In this document: positions 23,291-36,074 of the stretch, in pieces
Position numbering within the stretch: the first letter of the stretch is position 1
Layout: each line of letters begins with the position of its first letter
From: Callorhinus ursinus
Taxonomy: Eukaryota; Chordata; Mammalia; Carnivora; Otariidae
Direction: 5' to 3'
DNA length: 64,000 nucleotides
Assembly: GCF_003265705.1 (NCBI RefSeq)
Contig: NW_020312817.1
Location: 25,392,109 to 25,456,108, forward strand
Position numbers and translations under genes: made by a program
Notes under the pieces: model-generated
Databases searched by the model: none
Told to the model about the DNA's origin: nothing
The model's input: the letters and a program-made list of their open reading frames with translations, nothing else

Positions 23291-26184
23291 CCTAGTTCTT
23301 GGTGGGGGCAAGGGAAAGTGTGTGCAGGAAGAGGCAGGATTGTTTGTGGCCATCTTTGGAGCCCGGCTGCCACACACACTGATCAGTGCATGGTAAGGGT
23401 TTTTGGAGAGGGTGGGCACAGACCCCCGAGGGACCACAGAGGAGGCGGTCACTGCTCATGCCTTCTGGAGGCAGAAGATGTGGTGACAGATTCCAGTTGG
23501 GTCTTGAAAGGTGAGGAGGCGTTTTCCGGGTGGAGGAGTGTTGGGGAGGAGGTAGAGTTGAAGGGGTAGAGACAGGATTCAGGGAGAGGAAAGAATAAGC
23601 CTGCGAAGACACGAATATCACTCGAAAGGCCTTCTGGGAGGCTCAGAGACCTCAGAGGAGTTAAGGTGCCTCGCTAACCACTGCCACAGGGGAAATGCAA
23701 GGGTGCACACTGTGATCATTATATTTTAGGTTGTGGCATGGGATCACCTCTGGAAGAAACTTTGGTTTCATAATGACCCAAAGCCCCGGGGCCTTCAGCC
23801 CTGCCTCCGTAGCAGAGGAGAAAGCCCCTGTGCTGAAGCCCAGACCTCTGGGGGCCCAGTGCAAAAGCCCCCGGAGCAACAGGGCAACAAACTCCCCAAA
23901 GCCAGGGTGGAAGAGAGGCTGGAAGATGGAAGCCAGGCTCCCGAAGGGATGTGCCGACTGGGCTCACGTGGATTCCCAAGAGTCATGGCCCGGGCACATC
24001 CATCCTGCTTCCCCCAGGTCAGACTGGCGTGAACTGGGGACCCCAGGTTCTGGCATCATCCTCCAGGAAGGGACAAGGCACAGAGCCAGAAGACAGTAGC
24101 CAATGTCTCCTTGGAGTTGGAGGACTTCCAGAAACCCAGGAAGAATCAGTTAGGCCTCAATGGCAGGAAGGCATCCATTGCATCAAGCCGTAGAGACGAT
24201 TCCTAACCCAGCCACTCTGAGCTCAGCATGCCTTGGTAGGGAGGCTGGCAGCGTATACTCAGCATTTCCTGCTGGTACCTTCTGAGCTCGAGAAGGCAGG
24301 GCCTTAGTGACAAGAAGATGAAGGACGAGGGGGAAGATGGTTAAGGTGCACAAAAAATCATGAAAGGTATGGTTGGATAGGGTGGATGTGAACTTGCTCA
24401 CCAGTAGAGCCTGGAAAGTAGGAGGGAGAGAAAACAAAAGGCTCTTTTCCATGTCTGGGAAATAAAATTATGGAGCCCATTATACCATCTGGTCAACGAG
24501 GCTCCAACTCTGAGTGCTCCCAGAAAGAGAATGTTGGCTTTTTATGAAAAGAAATGAGGAACAACTCCTTTTATTTGAGGCCCCACGGTGTTTGACAATC
24601 ATCCTTTGGTATCCTTCCAAAGAAAGGTCCAGCCCAGGCCTGCAGTTCTTTTAATCTATGGTCCTGGTTTAACGGAATTGTAGTACAGCTCCAGATCTGA
24701 AAAAGGGCACCTGGCAAAGAATACGAAATGGCAAGAAGGCGGAGAGGTGTGGCTGATGATGTCCATGACTCCTTTGGCTCATGCAATGGTCATGGGCGGC
24801 ATGCTGACCCTCCCAGAATCTTGGTCATTCACAGCTCTATGTGGGGCACAGACCTTAATGTTACTCACCTCCCTGAAGGTAGGAGGGATTGTTCTGAAAA
24901 ACACCTGGCTTCCCTCTGATGTGAACGCTCCATGCAGTTAATCACTCCCACTGAGAGCTTGCGCTAAAGTATGCAGTTGATAACAAAAGCAGCTAATCAA
25001 GATCTAGAATATTATTAGCTTGAAGTAAGAAATCTGCATAGAATATCGTCTTCCTCTGACCTGATAGTTGTTGTGCTGGGTGAGTGAGTTCAGGACACGT
25101 GAGGCTCCTCTTTGGGTAGAGCTTTTATTAGCCTGGCTGGGAGACATTAAGTCAAGGAATACAAATGCTGTTTGAATCATGAAGCTACTCCTCCTTAGAC
25201 ATGTGGCCTTGGGTCAGAGTCACACCTGATCTGCCAACCTGCCTGAGGACTCTGGCATGTGGTGAGGGCTGGGAATTGGAGGGAGAGCAAATTTGCATAA
25301 ACCTCCTAGGCCTTATGGGAACTCATGGTAAGGAGTCTTTGAAGCAGTAATCAAGCCCTCTAATGTCATGATTAGGAATCCCCACCTACCCCCAACAGAA
25401 GTTAGCCCCTCAACATCTGGGGAAAGAGTACTTCAGAAAAGACAAGGAACTTACCATGAAGGTGTGAGGGTGTGGGGAGTGGGGCATAGCTAAAGACAAG
25501 TGTCTCCCCTTGTTCAAGGTAATGACTCCTAACTACCAATAAGAAATTGATTAAGTCCTTATTGTGTAACTAAAGCCTTGACCTTGAAACAATCCAGGCA
25601 GATGCGCAGTTCCCATATAGGAAGGGTATGACTCTGTGAAGTTACAGAGGCTCTAACTATGGAGACCAGGGGATTATTTGCTTGGAGGGAAAACCTTCCT
25701 CTTAAAGCAGAAAGAACCGGCAATGTTGGGGCCAAAGTCATGGAAGTGGAGCCTGGCAGCTGAGCATTTCCTTAAGGAGAAAGCTGCAGGGCCTTGCCTT
25801 GATCTCGGTGCCCTGGTCTCAAGGGACTGATAGTGTTGGAGTCCCAGAGCAGATATTCCTGGTGGGACTGGAGTCCTTCGTTTGCCCATGACTGGGTTGT
25901 GATTTCATGGTAACAATGAAACGGGCCCGAAAGAAGGAGACCCCCATTTTCATCAACCAACTCTACTGACCCCAAGCTCCTGTGACTATTCAGGGAACCC
26001 CACAAAGCAGGACTCCTCCCAGTTCCCAAAGACACAAAGCCACTGGCCAGGTGGGCTTGAAAAGGCAGACTTCTCAGGGCCTTTTTCATGTGCTCAACCT
26101 CTGCTCCCATCCTACCCCCTGCCATTGGGCACCCTGCTTGCTGGCACCCCTGCCCAGCACCTGCACATGAGGCTCCAACTCTGT
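23291..26184. other. Unique intergenic stretch
   Basis: No gene or confident repeat was found in nearly 2.9 kb. Bases 24940-25080 are AT-rich and contain several TAAT cores with 'agctaatcaagatctagaat', which could be a conserved regulatory element. Bases 25530-26010 are low in CpG and show no family resemblance. Confidence 0.4.
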
Positions 26185-26390
26185 GTCTGCCATCCTTGTA
26201 GATACTCTCCTCCCCACCCTGAGTTCTTTTAGGGCCTGCAGCACTTGCAGTGATGTGTCCGGTTTATCTCCCCTAAGGGATTGTAAGCACCTAGGATGAG
26301 GACCCTGGCTGGTACCTTGTCTCCTGCAGAGCTTAGTACTGGGCTTAGCACGCAGGAACAACTTGAAAAGAGCCTGTTGAGTGAAAGATC
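26185..26390 (+). repeat. L2 LINE 3' fragment
   Basis: 'gtttatctcccctaagggat' and 'tgtaagcacctaggatgagg', then 'gcagagcttagtactgggct' and 'tagcacgcaggaacaacttg', match the L2 3' end ('...ctagaatgtaagctccatgagg ... cagtgcctggcacatag'). Diverged. Confidence 0.6.
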
Positions 26391-26481
26391 TGAATACTAC
26401 TTGGAATAAGAGCGTTTGCTAGTGGGCCCTGGTCCCTTTCTCTCCTTGGTAGCTCCTTGGCCTATGAATAACACCACCAAT

Positions 26482-26497
26482 AAGAAACAGTGGCCCC
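26482..26497. repeat. Target-site duplication, left copy, of the SINE-RPS18 insertion
   Basis: The 16 bases aagaaacagtggcccc recur exactly at 27311-27326. The two copies enclose both the SINE and the RPS18 retrocopy, so they mark one insertion event. The site just before it (caat/aagaaa) fits an L1-endonuclease-like A-rich target. Confidence 0.9.
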
Positions 26498-27267
<770 letters not shown>

Positions 27268-27310
27268 TAAAAAAAGAAAAAAGGAAAGAAAAGAAAAGAA
27301 AAGAAAAGAA
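27268..27310 (+). repeat. A-rich tail grown into an (AAAAG)n microsatellite
   Basis: The poly(A) tail of the RPS18 retrocopy has become a GAAAA-type tandem repeat, with about seven regular units at the right end. It leads directly into the right TSD copy, aagaaacagtggcccc, at 27311-27326. Confidence 0.9.
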
Positions 27311-27326
27311 AAGAAACAGTGGCCCC

Positions 27327-29956
27327 CAGTGCCCATCAAGCCTTTCACTTGGTCCCCACACCATCTTTTCTCTAATGTCAATGTGAACCAAACCCAGGGG
27401 CAAAAGGGACCCCTGCAGGGGAGCTGATGGGGGGGAGTGGGACGTCTCTGTGTCCTTCTAGATGCCAGTGTCTCAAAGACCAAGGCCTGTGTGAATGGCG
27501 AGGACTCAGGGCCCGGCAGCGGCACACAACAGCGGAGAGCGTGGCACCTGGTCTGTGCACAAAGAAACAAAGCTGCTGCTTCTTGAGGGCTCTCTGGTTC
27601 CCCGAAGGGAGACTGCTGAAAGCCCTGCTGCAAACTTCAGGGGACCTCTCAGACCCACATCTGGAGGCCATTTCACATCCAGCTCACACCTCCCGGTAAA
27701 CCAGCCCACATTTTATTGTGTTCCACATCCTCCCTTGGCTGCTCGGGCCCACGTTCTCCGCTCCTCCTCAGGGTCAGAACAAGAAGTAGGCTCTTTGACT
27801 TGCAGGGACTCACGTGCTCTCCCTGTTCCTCTGCACCTGCTCCCTCCTGGGCCACAGCAAGCAGTCATAAACAGCCCGAAGGGGACTGGGACTTCCGGTG
27901 CAGGAGGAGGGGTGGGGAGCAGGAGCAAACACTCTGGCGAGGCCCGTTTTCATAAGATGTTTTTCGCCATAAACTCGGGGGATGGCAAAGCAAGGTGTGC
28001 ACAGGTTACTAATGACAAGGCCTCCACGCTTAAGCTCAAGGCTGGGGCTAAGGCCCCGAGGCCTCAGAGAAACTGGGTGTGTGCCCAGGACGTTGTGCCA
28101 AGGAAGGAGACCCTGGGTGTGCAATGGGTTTGGGACACTGAATCCCCAAATGCCCAGACCCACATTATGTTGTCCGTCACTTGTAATTGTCACAGTTCCT
28201 GAAACGTCTCTCTGCACCTGACGCGTACCGGTTCTGTGACTGGGACCGTGTCTATATCGGAAAATTGTGAATCTGGTGGACGATGGATGTACACACAGCT
28301 GGTAACACAGGTAACACTTGTCTTGTGCAAGGACGGAGCTATAACACGCAAGGGAGACACCAAAGCAGAGAGGGACAGAGTCATCAGACTCTGCTAAGGG
28401 GTGGCAACAAGCTGGCCTTCCTAGGTGGAGAGGTTTAGGATGGACAGCAAAGGGGAAGCAGACGACAACGTGAGGAACAGCGTTGGTGTGACGGGCAAGG
28501 CGCGTCTTGGAGCACGGTATGGTTGTGCCATGAGCAGGGAGGACAGCCGCCATGGGAGATGGTTCTGGACGAGTAGGTGGGACCAAGACAGAGGAAGGTC
28601 TGAAGTACAGGAATAGGCAAATCATTAAGAGTGTTTCAAATGTTATTTAGGTACCAACTTTGATAAATCCAGGGATTTCATGAGCAAATCTGGGTTCTCA
28701 TGAAAGCCTGGAAGGTCTGGTATCTTGAAACCTTGGCTCTCTTGTGGCCACATTTACCTATGACTGGGTGGTGGCTGCCCCTCACCAGGACAAGCATTCT
28801 CCTGTCTGCCCCAGTCCTCACCACTCCCTACCGTGTGGCCCTTTGTCCGCTTCCCTCCCGTGTGACCTGCCTGCCAGTGGAGGGTGGGGGATTGCCACCG
28901 AATGTGTTCAGGAAAGTCTGTTGAGGCCAGCAAAGAGAAGTCTGTAGCCTGGAGTCAGTGAGGGGGTTCCTGAAAGAGCCCCTGGAGAGGGCAGGGCACG
29001 AACGAGGGCAGAAGCAGGAGAATGGGAGGAAGGGCTGACCGGGAGTGAGGGAGTGAGGAGGTTCGTGCAGGACCCAGGATCCGGGACGGAAGGTGGAGTG
29101 AGTCAGGAGGCAGAGGAGAGGATGGTGAGCTCTGCTGGGGTGTCTGGAGTTTGAGGTGCTGGGGCAGGGGCAGCCCGGTGAAAACGCACGGCTGCACCAG
29201 CCTGGGCCTGGCGGGCCAGCAGAGCCGAGCCCCAGATGGGGGACTCTCGGCTGAAGGGCGTGGTCCAGGGAAGGTCCTGCAGAGGCAGGAGGTGGCCGGG
29301 AGCCAGGATCCCTCCCTTCTCTCCCAGAAGGATCAGCTCCAGGGCTGGAAAACTCATCACGACCTGCGTTCTGAGGACCCCTGCTGGGAGGGGACGGTCC
29401 CTCCATCAGCACCATGCGGAAAACGTGTCACTGGGAGGCCCAGGCAGAGCAATGCCCACTGCCCAGTTTTTTTGTTTTTTTGTTTTATCCCAGGCAGGGA
29501 GGGAGCAGTGGGCGGGAGCCAGGCCAGGCTGTGCCTTTCTCTGCCTGAGTCACATGGAATAATTCTGTCTCTTGTCCCCTCTGCAGCACTCCTGGGGGAC
29601 AGGGTGGGACAGGGGCATGAGTCATGTGAGTCCTGCGCAGCAGATGGCCAAGGGCAGTGAGTCACAGCTCTGCTTCTTAATCGGAAGCGTAGTAGAGCCC
29701 TGAAGAGAATGTGCCCGCGGCCAGGTCCGGGCGTCCAGCTCGCTGGTGACCGTCCCTTAAACAATGACAGCCGTGGCTGTCACCTGCGGGGCTTCTCAGT
29801 TCAGTCATCATGTGCATTTCCTCGTTGGGTCTTAGTTCCTAATCATGCCTTTATTTGCATGGTTATTTGGGGATTGTGTGCATTAGCGCCTGGACTCTGT
29901 GACAGCCAGGGGCTGGGCTGGTTTTGGGCACGCAGTATCCTTAGCATCTCGTCTGT
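27327..29956. other. GC-rich unique intergenic stretch
   Basis: No repeat or exon was recognised in 2.6 kb. Open frames of up to 271 codons (27810-28625, minus) overlap frames on the other strand. They have low-complexity Pro/Ser/Arg composition and no domain, so they are not called as genes. Confidence 0.45.
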
Positions 29957-29996
29957 TTGAAATGAATGAATGAATGAATGAATGAATGAATGAATG
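29957..29996. repeat. (TGAA)n microsatellite at an old L2/MIR-like tail
   Basis: About ten units of a TGAA tetranucleotide follow 'cttagcatctcgtctgtttg'. L2 and MIR 3' ends terminate in TGAATGAA units, which often seed such expansions. The repeat body to the left is too decayed to confirm. Confidence 0.9.
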
Positions 29997-30949
29997 GCTC
30001 CATTTGGTGTTAACACTTAATAGAATGTGTCTCTCTGTGTGTAACCTGTTGATATAAGTGTACATGCTGTTTTATGTATGGAATATCTTTGGAAAAAGTG
30101 AGGACACATGCGACATTCATACAAGAGCTTGCTTCCTGGACACACGGGCTGGGGATAGGAACCTGGGGTGATAAGAAAATTCATTTTCACTTTATACTTT
30201 TATTTCTCTCCCTCCTCAGTGTCTCTCTCCCCATTTTGCTTTTACAAGGAGCGGGAGAAGAGTTTACAAAGCGGGTCATCTTAATCACATTATTCCAGCT
30301 TTCCCTTCCACGGAGTAACATATGGGGAACATGTTTGGTGTCTGTCTACACAGACTTGATCCAGGCTCTCTTGGAGCCTGCTGTCTGTGGGGTGGACTCC
30401 ACACTGGATTTGGGAATGCTGGTGGGACCCCTCACCCCTCACCTATTGGGTCCGGTTCTTGGGGGAGACCAAGGTCTGCCTGGCAGCCAGCTGGGACCTA
30501 ACCCTCGAAGTGGGAGGCTGGAGGAAGTAGCAGGGTGAGGGCTGTGCCTGAGGGAGGACCCCAGGCAGAGGGAGGATGCAGTGAAGGCTGTCAGACAGGG
30601 TGCACTGTGACCCGTGGCGTCTTCTATTGCCAGGGAGCTGGCTGATCCTAGTGGACAGGACTGGGGCTGCCATAAAGAAGGGGGACTCTGCCTGGCTGGG
30701 TCTTTGGGTCCCCTGGGACAATAATGCATGATTTTATTTCACTGGCTCTACAAATCCAGAGCCACCCCTTCCTGCCAATCGTCCCTCCTGCAGAGGCTGG
30801 ACAGCCTCTGGCCCAAGAGTTCCAAGTAGGAGGCAGGGGGCAGTGGATGTGTTAACAAAGCCCTGACTTGGGAGTCACAAGACTGGGGGACCGTTTTCGC
30901 TCTACCCGTTACTCACGCAATCCCTCCAAGCCAGAGCCGACTTCCATTT
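29997..30949. other. Unique intergenic stretch
   Basis: Ordinary DNA with no recognisable repeat or gene. An ORF of 154 codons at 30074-30538 has no domain and no splice or promoter context. Confidence 0.4.
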
Positions 30950-32345
30950 TACAAAGTTTTAAGACATATTTACTTAATAGTTATGCAAAGCAGTTTCACA
31001 TGATTGTTTTAATATTCTCTTCTATATTTATTACCATCTTTCTTTTTTGCTTTTTTGTGCCTTCTTCTTAATTTTGCAGTTAGGTTAGCTAATACTTATG
31101 TATTTCATTTGTTCTTTTCAAAACACCAACTTTTGGATTCATGGATGAGTTCTATGTTTCTCTGTCATCAAATTACTTGCAGGTTTTTAGATTTTCCTTT
31201 CTTCTGCTTTATCTTTTATTCTTTTTCTCTTTCTGAGTTGGCTCTTAATTCATCTATTTTAATTATTTTTAACTGGTATATCGATCAAACATTATTCATT
31301 TTCCCCAGAGATCTGCTCTATTTGTGACTCCATTGGCTTTAATAAATGTGCTTTTTCATGGCTTTTTTAGAAATTCCATTTGTATTTTCACCTTTAACCT
31401 CCGAGTAGTTTTAAAAGGAGTTTGTGAATTTCCAGATGAAAAGGATTTTTTTCCTGATATTGCTATAAATTCTTAGTTTTGTTACACTGGGATTAGAGAA
31501 TATCACCTATTCTATATATTGATGTTTGTGGCTTTATGTAAGATTTTCATGAGTGTTCATAGTTGCTTGGGTATCGGAAAAGAAGGTCTGTTCTCTATTA
31601 TCAGGGTACAGAGTTTGCCCTATTATTTACCTAAGGTTGACTGTAACTGGATCTATTTCTTTTCATTGTTTTCTTAATCTCCCCAGGATTGAGATAAAAA
31701 TATCCTCCTGTGTTGTTGTCAATTTCTCCTAGTCTCTGTGAGTTTTTTTGTATGAAATTTTCTGGTATGTGGACTAGCATATAAATATTCATAATTAATC
31801 TGAGTGAATTATAACCTTTAGCATTATGAACTGGCTTTCTTGACTTATTTGATGATTTGTTTGACCTTTGTTTTGGCTTTGTGACTCTTGATTTCTTCTT
31901 ATTGGCATGTGCCTGGCATAACATCACCCATTTTTTTGTTTTCAGCCTTCCGGAACCACTTTGTTTTAGGTGTGTCTTCTGTATGTGGCACCGAATTGGG
32001 TTTTGTTTTGTGCACCTATTTGAAAATATTTTTAAGAGGTGAATTTAGTGTGTTTGCTTTTATGGACATGACAATATAATTGCTCCAAGTTTTGTCATGC
32101 AATTTTATGTCATATTTCTTATTTTTTCTTTTCCATTTTATTTATCTATCTTCTGGTCTTTCACACACTAGCTTCCTTTCTTTTCTTGGCCTTGTTTTTT
32201 TTCTGTGTCATTCTTCTCACGTAAGAAAGGTGATTTGTTTCTCTAGTGTTTATCTTTATGATTAAAACTTTATATAACTTCCTTAGCTTTCTTTAGACAG
32301 AATATATTAATCTACTTCTATAAACAAGAACAAAACCATCAGGCT
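30950..32345 (-). mobile_element. Old LINE-1 (L1M/HAL1-like), ORF2 region, inverted
   Basis: The + strand is T-rich and matches the reverse complement of L1 ORF2 in order: 'ttcttttcaaaacaccaact', 'tttggattcatggatgagtt', then 'ttacactgggattagagaat', 'ttgtcaatttctcctagtct' and 'attatgaactggctttcttg'. It is heavily decayed with no intact frame. It probably continues, after younger insertions, in the 33.5-36 kb block. Confidence 0.6.
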
Positions 32346-32409
32346 TCCTCTTCCTTCCCACCCCCCCTTTCCTCTGCCACACTGCATTGGTTAATAAGAG
32401 CATCTCCCT

Positions 32410-32598
32410 GGGGCACTTGGGTGGCTCAGTCGGTTAAGTGTCTTCCTTCGGCTCAGATCATGATCACAGGGTCCTGGGATCGAGTCGTGTGTCGGGCTCC
32501 TTGTTCAGCGAGGAGCCTGCTTCTCCCTCTGCCCACAGCTCCCTCCTGCTTATGCTCTCTCTCTCTCTGACAAATAAATAAAATAAAATCTTTAAAAA
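32410..32598 (+). mobile_element. Can-SINE with TSD
   Basis: Head 'ggggcacttgggtggctcag', body 'gtcctgggatcgagtcgtgt', tail 'aaataaaatctttaaaaa'. The TSD is aagagcatctccc (32396-32408) against aagagcatccccc (32597-32609). Several head CpGs have decayed. Confidence 0.95.
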
Positions 32599-32611
32599 GA
32601 GCATCCCCCCC

Positions 32612-33495
32612 CCAGTTTTATTGAGAAATGACTGACACACATCATTGGAGAAGGCGTACAGCATGATGGTTTAATTTACACATATTGTGAAATGATGCCA
32701 CAATGGGTTTAGTTAATTAGCATCCATCATCTCATATAGATGCAATAGAAAGAAAAAATAAGTAAATAAAGTTCTCCTCATGATGAGAACTCTTAGGATT
32801 GAATCTCTTAACAGCTGTGGTGTCTAGCGCTCATCGGGTGCTACGTCTTAGCCCTGATGCTTCTTCGTCTTGTAACTGGAAGCGTGTTCCTTTGGGCCAC
32901 CTTCCTCCAGTTTCCTCTTTTCCCAACCTCCACCTCCAGGAATCCCAAGTCTGGTCTTTTTTCTTTAATTAGGTTCCATATATAATAGTGACTGTATGGG
33001 ATTTGTCTTTTTCTGTTTGACTTATTTTACTTCGTGTAATGCCTTCAAGGTGCATCCATGTTGTTGCAAATGGTAAGATGTCCTTGTTTTTTAAAGTCTG
33101 AATAATATTTCATTGTATTTCTTTTTTCTTTTTTTTGAAGATTTTATTTATTTATTTGAGAGCAAGCGAGAGAAGAGACAGCACGGGCAGGGGAAGGGGC
33201 AGAGGGAGAAGGAAAAGCAGACTCCCCACTGAGCAGGAAGCCCATCTTGGGGCTCGATCCCAGGACCCTGGGATCACGACTTGAGCCGAAGACAGACTCT
33301 TCACCGACTGAGCCACCCAGGTGCCCCTCATTGTATTTATAAACCACAACTTCTTTATCCATTCATCCATCAATGGACACCTAGGTTGTTCCACACGTCT
33401 TGGCTCTTGTAAATAATGCTGCTATGAACACGGGGGTGCAGATTTCTCTTTAAGTTGGTGTTTTTGTTTCCTTTGAGTATATCCCCAGGAGTGGA
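32612..33495 (-). mobile_element. LINE-1 (L1MA-like) 3' end, inverted, hosting a SINE
   Basis: In reverse complement this is the L1MA 3' UTR and ORF2 end: 'agttttattgagaaatgact', 'gtacagcatgatggtttaat', 'catgatgagaactcttagga', 'tgcatccatgttgttgcaaa', 'atccattcatccatcaatgg' and 'taaataatgctgctatgaac'. It is cut at 33121-33327 by a SINE. Confidence 0.85.
33121..33327 (-). mobile_element. Can-SINE inverted, inside an L1MA-like element
   Basis: Tail 'aagattttatttatttattt' on the left and reversed head 'gagccacccaggtgcccc' on the right. The TSD tcattgtattt occurs at 33110-33120 and 33328-33338. Removing the SINE and one TSD copy restores continuous L1 sequence, so the SINE is the younger insertion. 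Confidence 0.97.
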
Positions 33496-34122
33496 GTTTT
33501 AAAAGTATCTTTTTGAATTTATCTTTGCCACGTTAATTATGCACAGACTTCTACTGACCACAGGTGACAGAGGAGGCTATGAGCAAACTCACTCTTTCAG
33601 TCTTTTGAACCCTTCCCCTTTACTTAAAATAATCATATCAGCTGTATATTGGGTATGTATTACTTAAATTTTGATTTTTGACTCATATCTCCAATTTTTT
33701 GAAATAGCGATTGCTCTAGGGTTTATCATAAATAGCTTTCAAGTAATACAGCATTACACATAGAGTGTACGAGGGTCACAGGATACTTTCTTTCCCCTTT
33801 CCCATCCTTGTGCTATTGTTCTCATGCATGTTACTTGTTGTGAAGATATTAAAAATAAGAACTAAAAGTCTTTTATATTTACCCTTGTTTTCACCACTTC
33901 CAGGAATCTTCATTTATTTATTGAGATGTAAACTTCCATCTGATATCATATTTCTTCGATCTGTGAATCTTCCTTAAACATTTTTTATAGTGTAGATCTG
34001 CTGATAATTAACTTGCTCAAGTTTGCCTCAAAGAGTCTTTATTTTGCCTTAGTTTTCAAAAGATATTTTCACTGATAATAAAATTATGAGTTGACAGTTT
34101 CTGTTCCCCACCCAGTACTTTA

Positions 34123-34319
34123 TTATTTTTTTCTTTTTAGAGAGAGATGGGGGAGGAGCGGAGGGAGAGGAAGGGAGAGAATCTTAATCACGCTCTATGC
34201 CCAGCACAGAGTCTGATGTGGGACTCCATCTCACAACCCTGAGATCATGACCTGAGCTGAAACCAAGAGCCGGAGGCTCAATTGACTGAGCCACTCAGGT
34301 GCCCACCCCCCGCCCGCCG
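34123..34319 (-). mobile_element. Can-SINE, older subfamily, inverted
   Basis: The reversed head reads 'cctgagatcatgacctgagc' and 'tgactgagccactcaggtgc', with a purine-rich 'agagagagatgggggaggag' tail side. The TSD is acccagtacttta (34110-34122) against acccactacttta (34320-34332). The head form and divergence suggest an older Can-SINE than those at 21082 and 36275. Confidence 0.9.
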
Positions 34320-34496
34320 ACCCACTACTTTAAAGATGGTTTACCAGCTTCTGGTTTTGCAGAATTTATGAAGACAAGTTAGCTGTAATTTGAATCTTCC
34401 CCTCCTGTATGTGTTGTATCTCTCCCCTGTGTTTGCCTACACCATTTTCTCTTTATCTTTGGGTTTCAGCAGTTTGACTGATGGGCTTAGGTGTTT

Positions 34497-34516
34497 TTTG
34501 TTGTTGTTGTTGTTGT
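34497..34516. repeat. (TTG)n microsatellite
   Basis: About six and a half units of TTG sit within the inverted old LINE-1. Confidence 0.9.
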
Positions 34517-36074
34517 TCATTTTGTTTTGTTTTTAAATTTATCCATTTGTTCTCTGAGTTTCACAGAATTATGAACTATGGTTTGTTGCTTTTAACTAAT
34601 TTAGGAAAATCCTTGGACATTATATATTCAAATACCTCTTCTGCCCCATTTTCTCTCTCTTCTGAAACACCGATTTTGAATCATTGATATTGACATTGCC
34701 CACAGCTGTTGGATGCTTTCCTCATTTGTTGTTTCCATTATTTTGCTAATTTGTGTTTCAGTTTGGATAATATCTATTGATTGAGCCATCTTTAAGTTCT
34801 TTAAGTTCACTGTTTCTTTCCTTTATCATATATAGTCCCATTATAAGCTACCAGAGGAATTCTTCATCTTTTTTTTAATATTTCTGTTGGACTCTATTTA
34901 TAATTTATATCTTTCTCCTGGAATTCTCCATTTGTTCACATATGTTATCCACCTTTTCTACTAGATACTTTTCCACAAAATAATCATAATTACTTTAAAG
35001 CCTCTGATAGCCCCAACTTTAGTGTCATCTTAGAGTCTGCTTCTGTGAATTATTATTATTACCTCTTGATAATAGGCTGGTATCTTTTTCTGGCTTTTGT
35101 GTCTCATAATTATGTGTGTGTGCATTTATAATTTTTAAATGTATTTCAAACACTGTATCGAGTAACAGTAAAGACCAAGGTAAACAGAATTTATGACAGG
35201 AAGTAGGTGTCCCTCTTTTTCTGTCAGGCTGTTAGTGTGTGTGGGAGGGTGAACCAATTATAATCAGCAGTTGTGTTGAGTTTTAGTTTTGTAATTGTTA
35301 TAGTTTACCTCATTGCAGCACAGACTTCAAATTCCTCCAGTGGTGGACCACCTGCTACCTTGCATTTAGTAGGATGTCTGTGTGCTATAAACTTTTTCTC
35401 AGTGTTCCTACCAGCCAATATCTCAGGGGGTCCTGCATGCCTGAATCATAGAGGGAGACTCTCTATATTCTTCCCCAGCTATAGACGGTAATTCCTCAGT
35501 GCTGGGTGTGAGGCTCCTGTTGGGGCAGATGGCATTCCCAGGTTTCTGATCTTGCCTTTGTCCTTGGCAGACTGTGTGCCTTTGGCCCTCAGTATTGCTG
35601 CCTCTCACATTTGTAGAAACCAAACCCTACCTGTACTTGTGGGACATCTTGGGCAGGGAAGGGCTTCCTGCGTCACCCACCCCTTGCCCCACCCCCACTG
35701 ACAGCAGGGTCCTGGAACTCAGTGGTCTCTTGCCACTCACCAGCACTAGACAGGGGACAGACAGGTTTCCTACCCTTTCTCCAATGTCAAATGGTTTTGT
35801 TTCTATCTTCTTCCAAAGGTCATGGATTTTTTGCCTAGAATATTTAGTTACCTGCCCTTCCAGTGGCTTAAGGCTCTCTCCTTGTAAAAGAGTCCAGGAT
35901 AAGAGTGGGGTTTCGTGCCAGTCCTCTATGGCATCAGCAGATTACCTGGGTTTCAAGCCTATTGCTACCAACATAAGGTCTTCTGCCTGCCCCCCAGTCT
36001 TTCTGAAAGCAGCCAGTGGAGGGTCATGGTAAAGAGCATGTGAGTACTTCAAGACTTAGCAATAGAAAGTATAC

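Larger units (their letters stand above)
33530..36040 (-). mobile_element. Old LINE-1 5' region (5' UTR/ORF1 side), inverted
   Basis: From about 33970 the + strand follows the reverse complement of old L1M 5' sequence: 'ttatagtgtagatctgctga', 'agagtctttattttgcctta', 'acttcttctct'-type blocks now decayed, 'ctttatctttgggtttcagc', then 'tcaaatacctcttctgcccc' and 'tcagtttggataatatctat'. The edge toward 36040 is uncertain, and bases 35250-36040 are assigned only by position. It may be the continuation of the L1 at 30950. Confidence 0.5.

Noticed and set aside
27810..28625. 271-codon open frame on the minus strand
   Set aside because: It overlaps open frames on the other strand, has low-complexity Pro/Ser/Arg-rich composition and no recognisable domain. 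GC-rich DNA gives such frames by chance.
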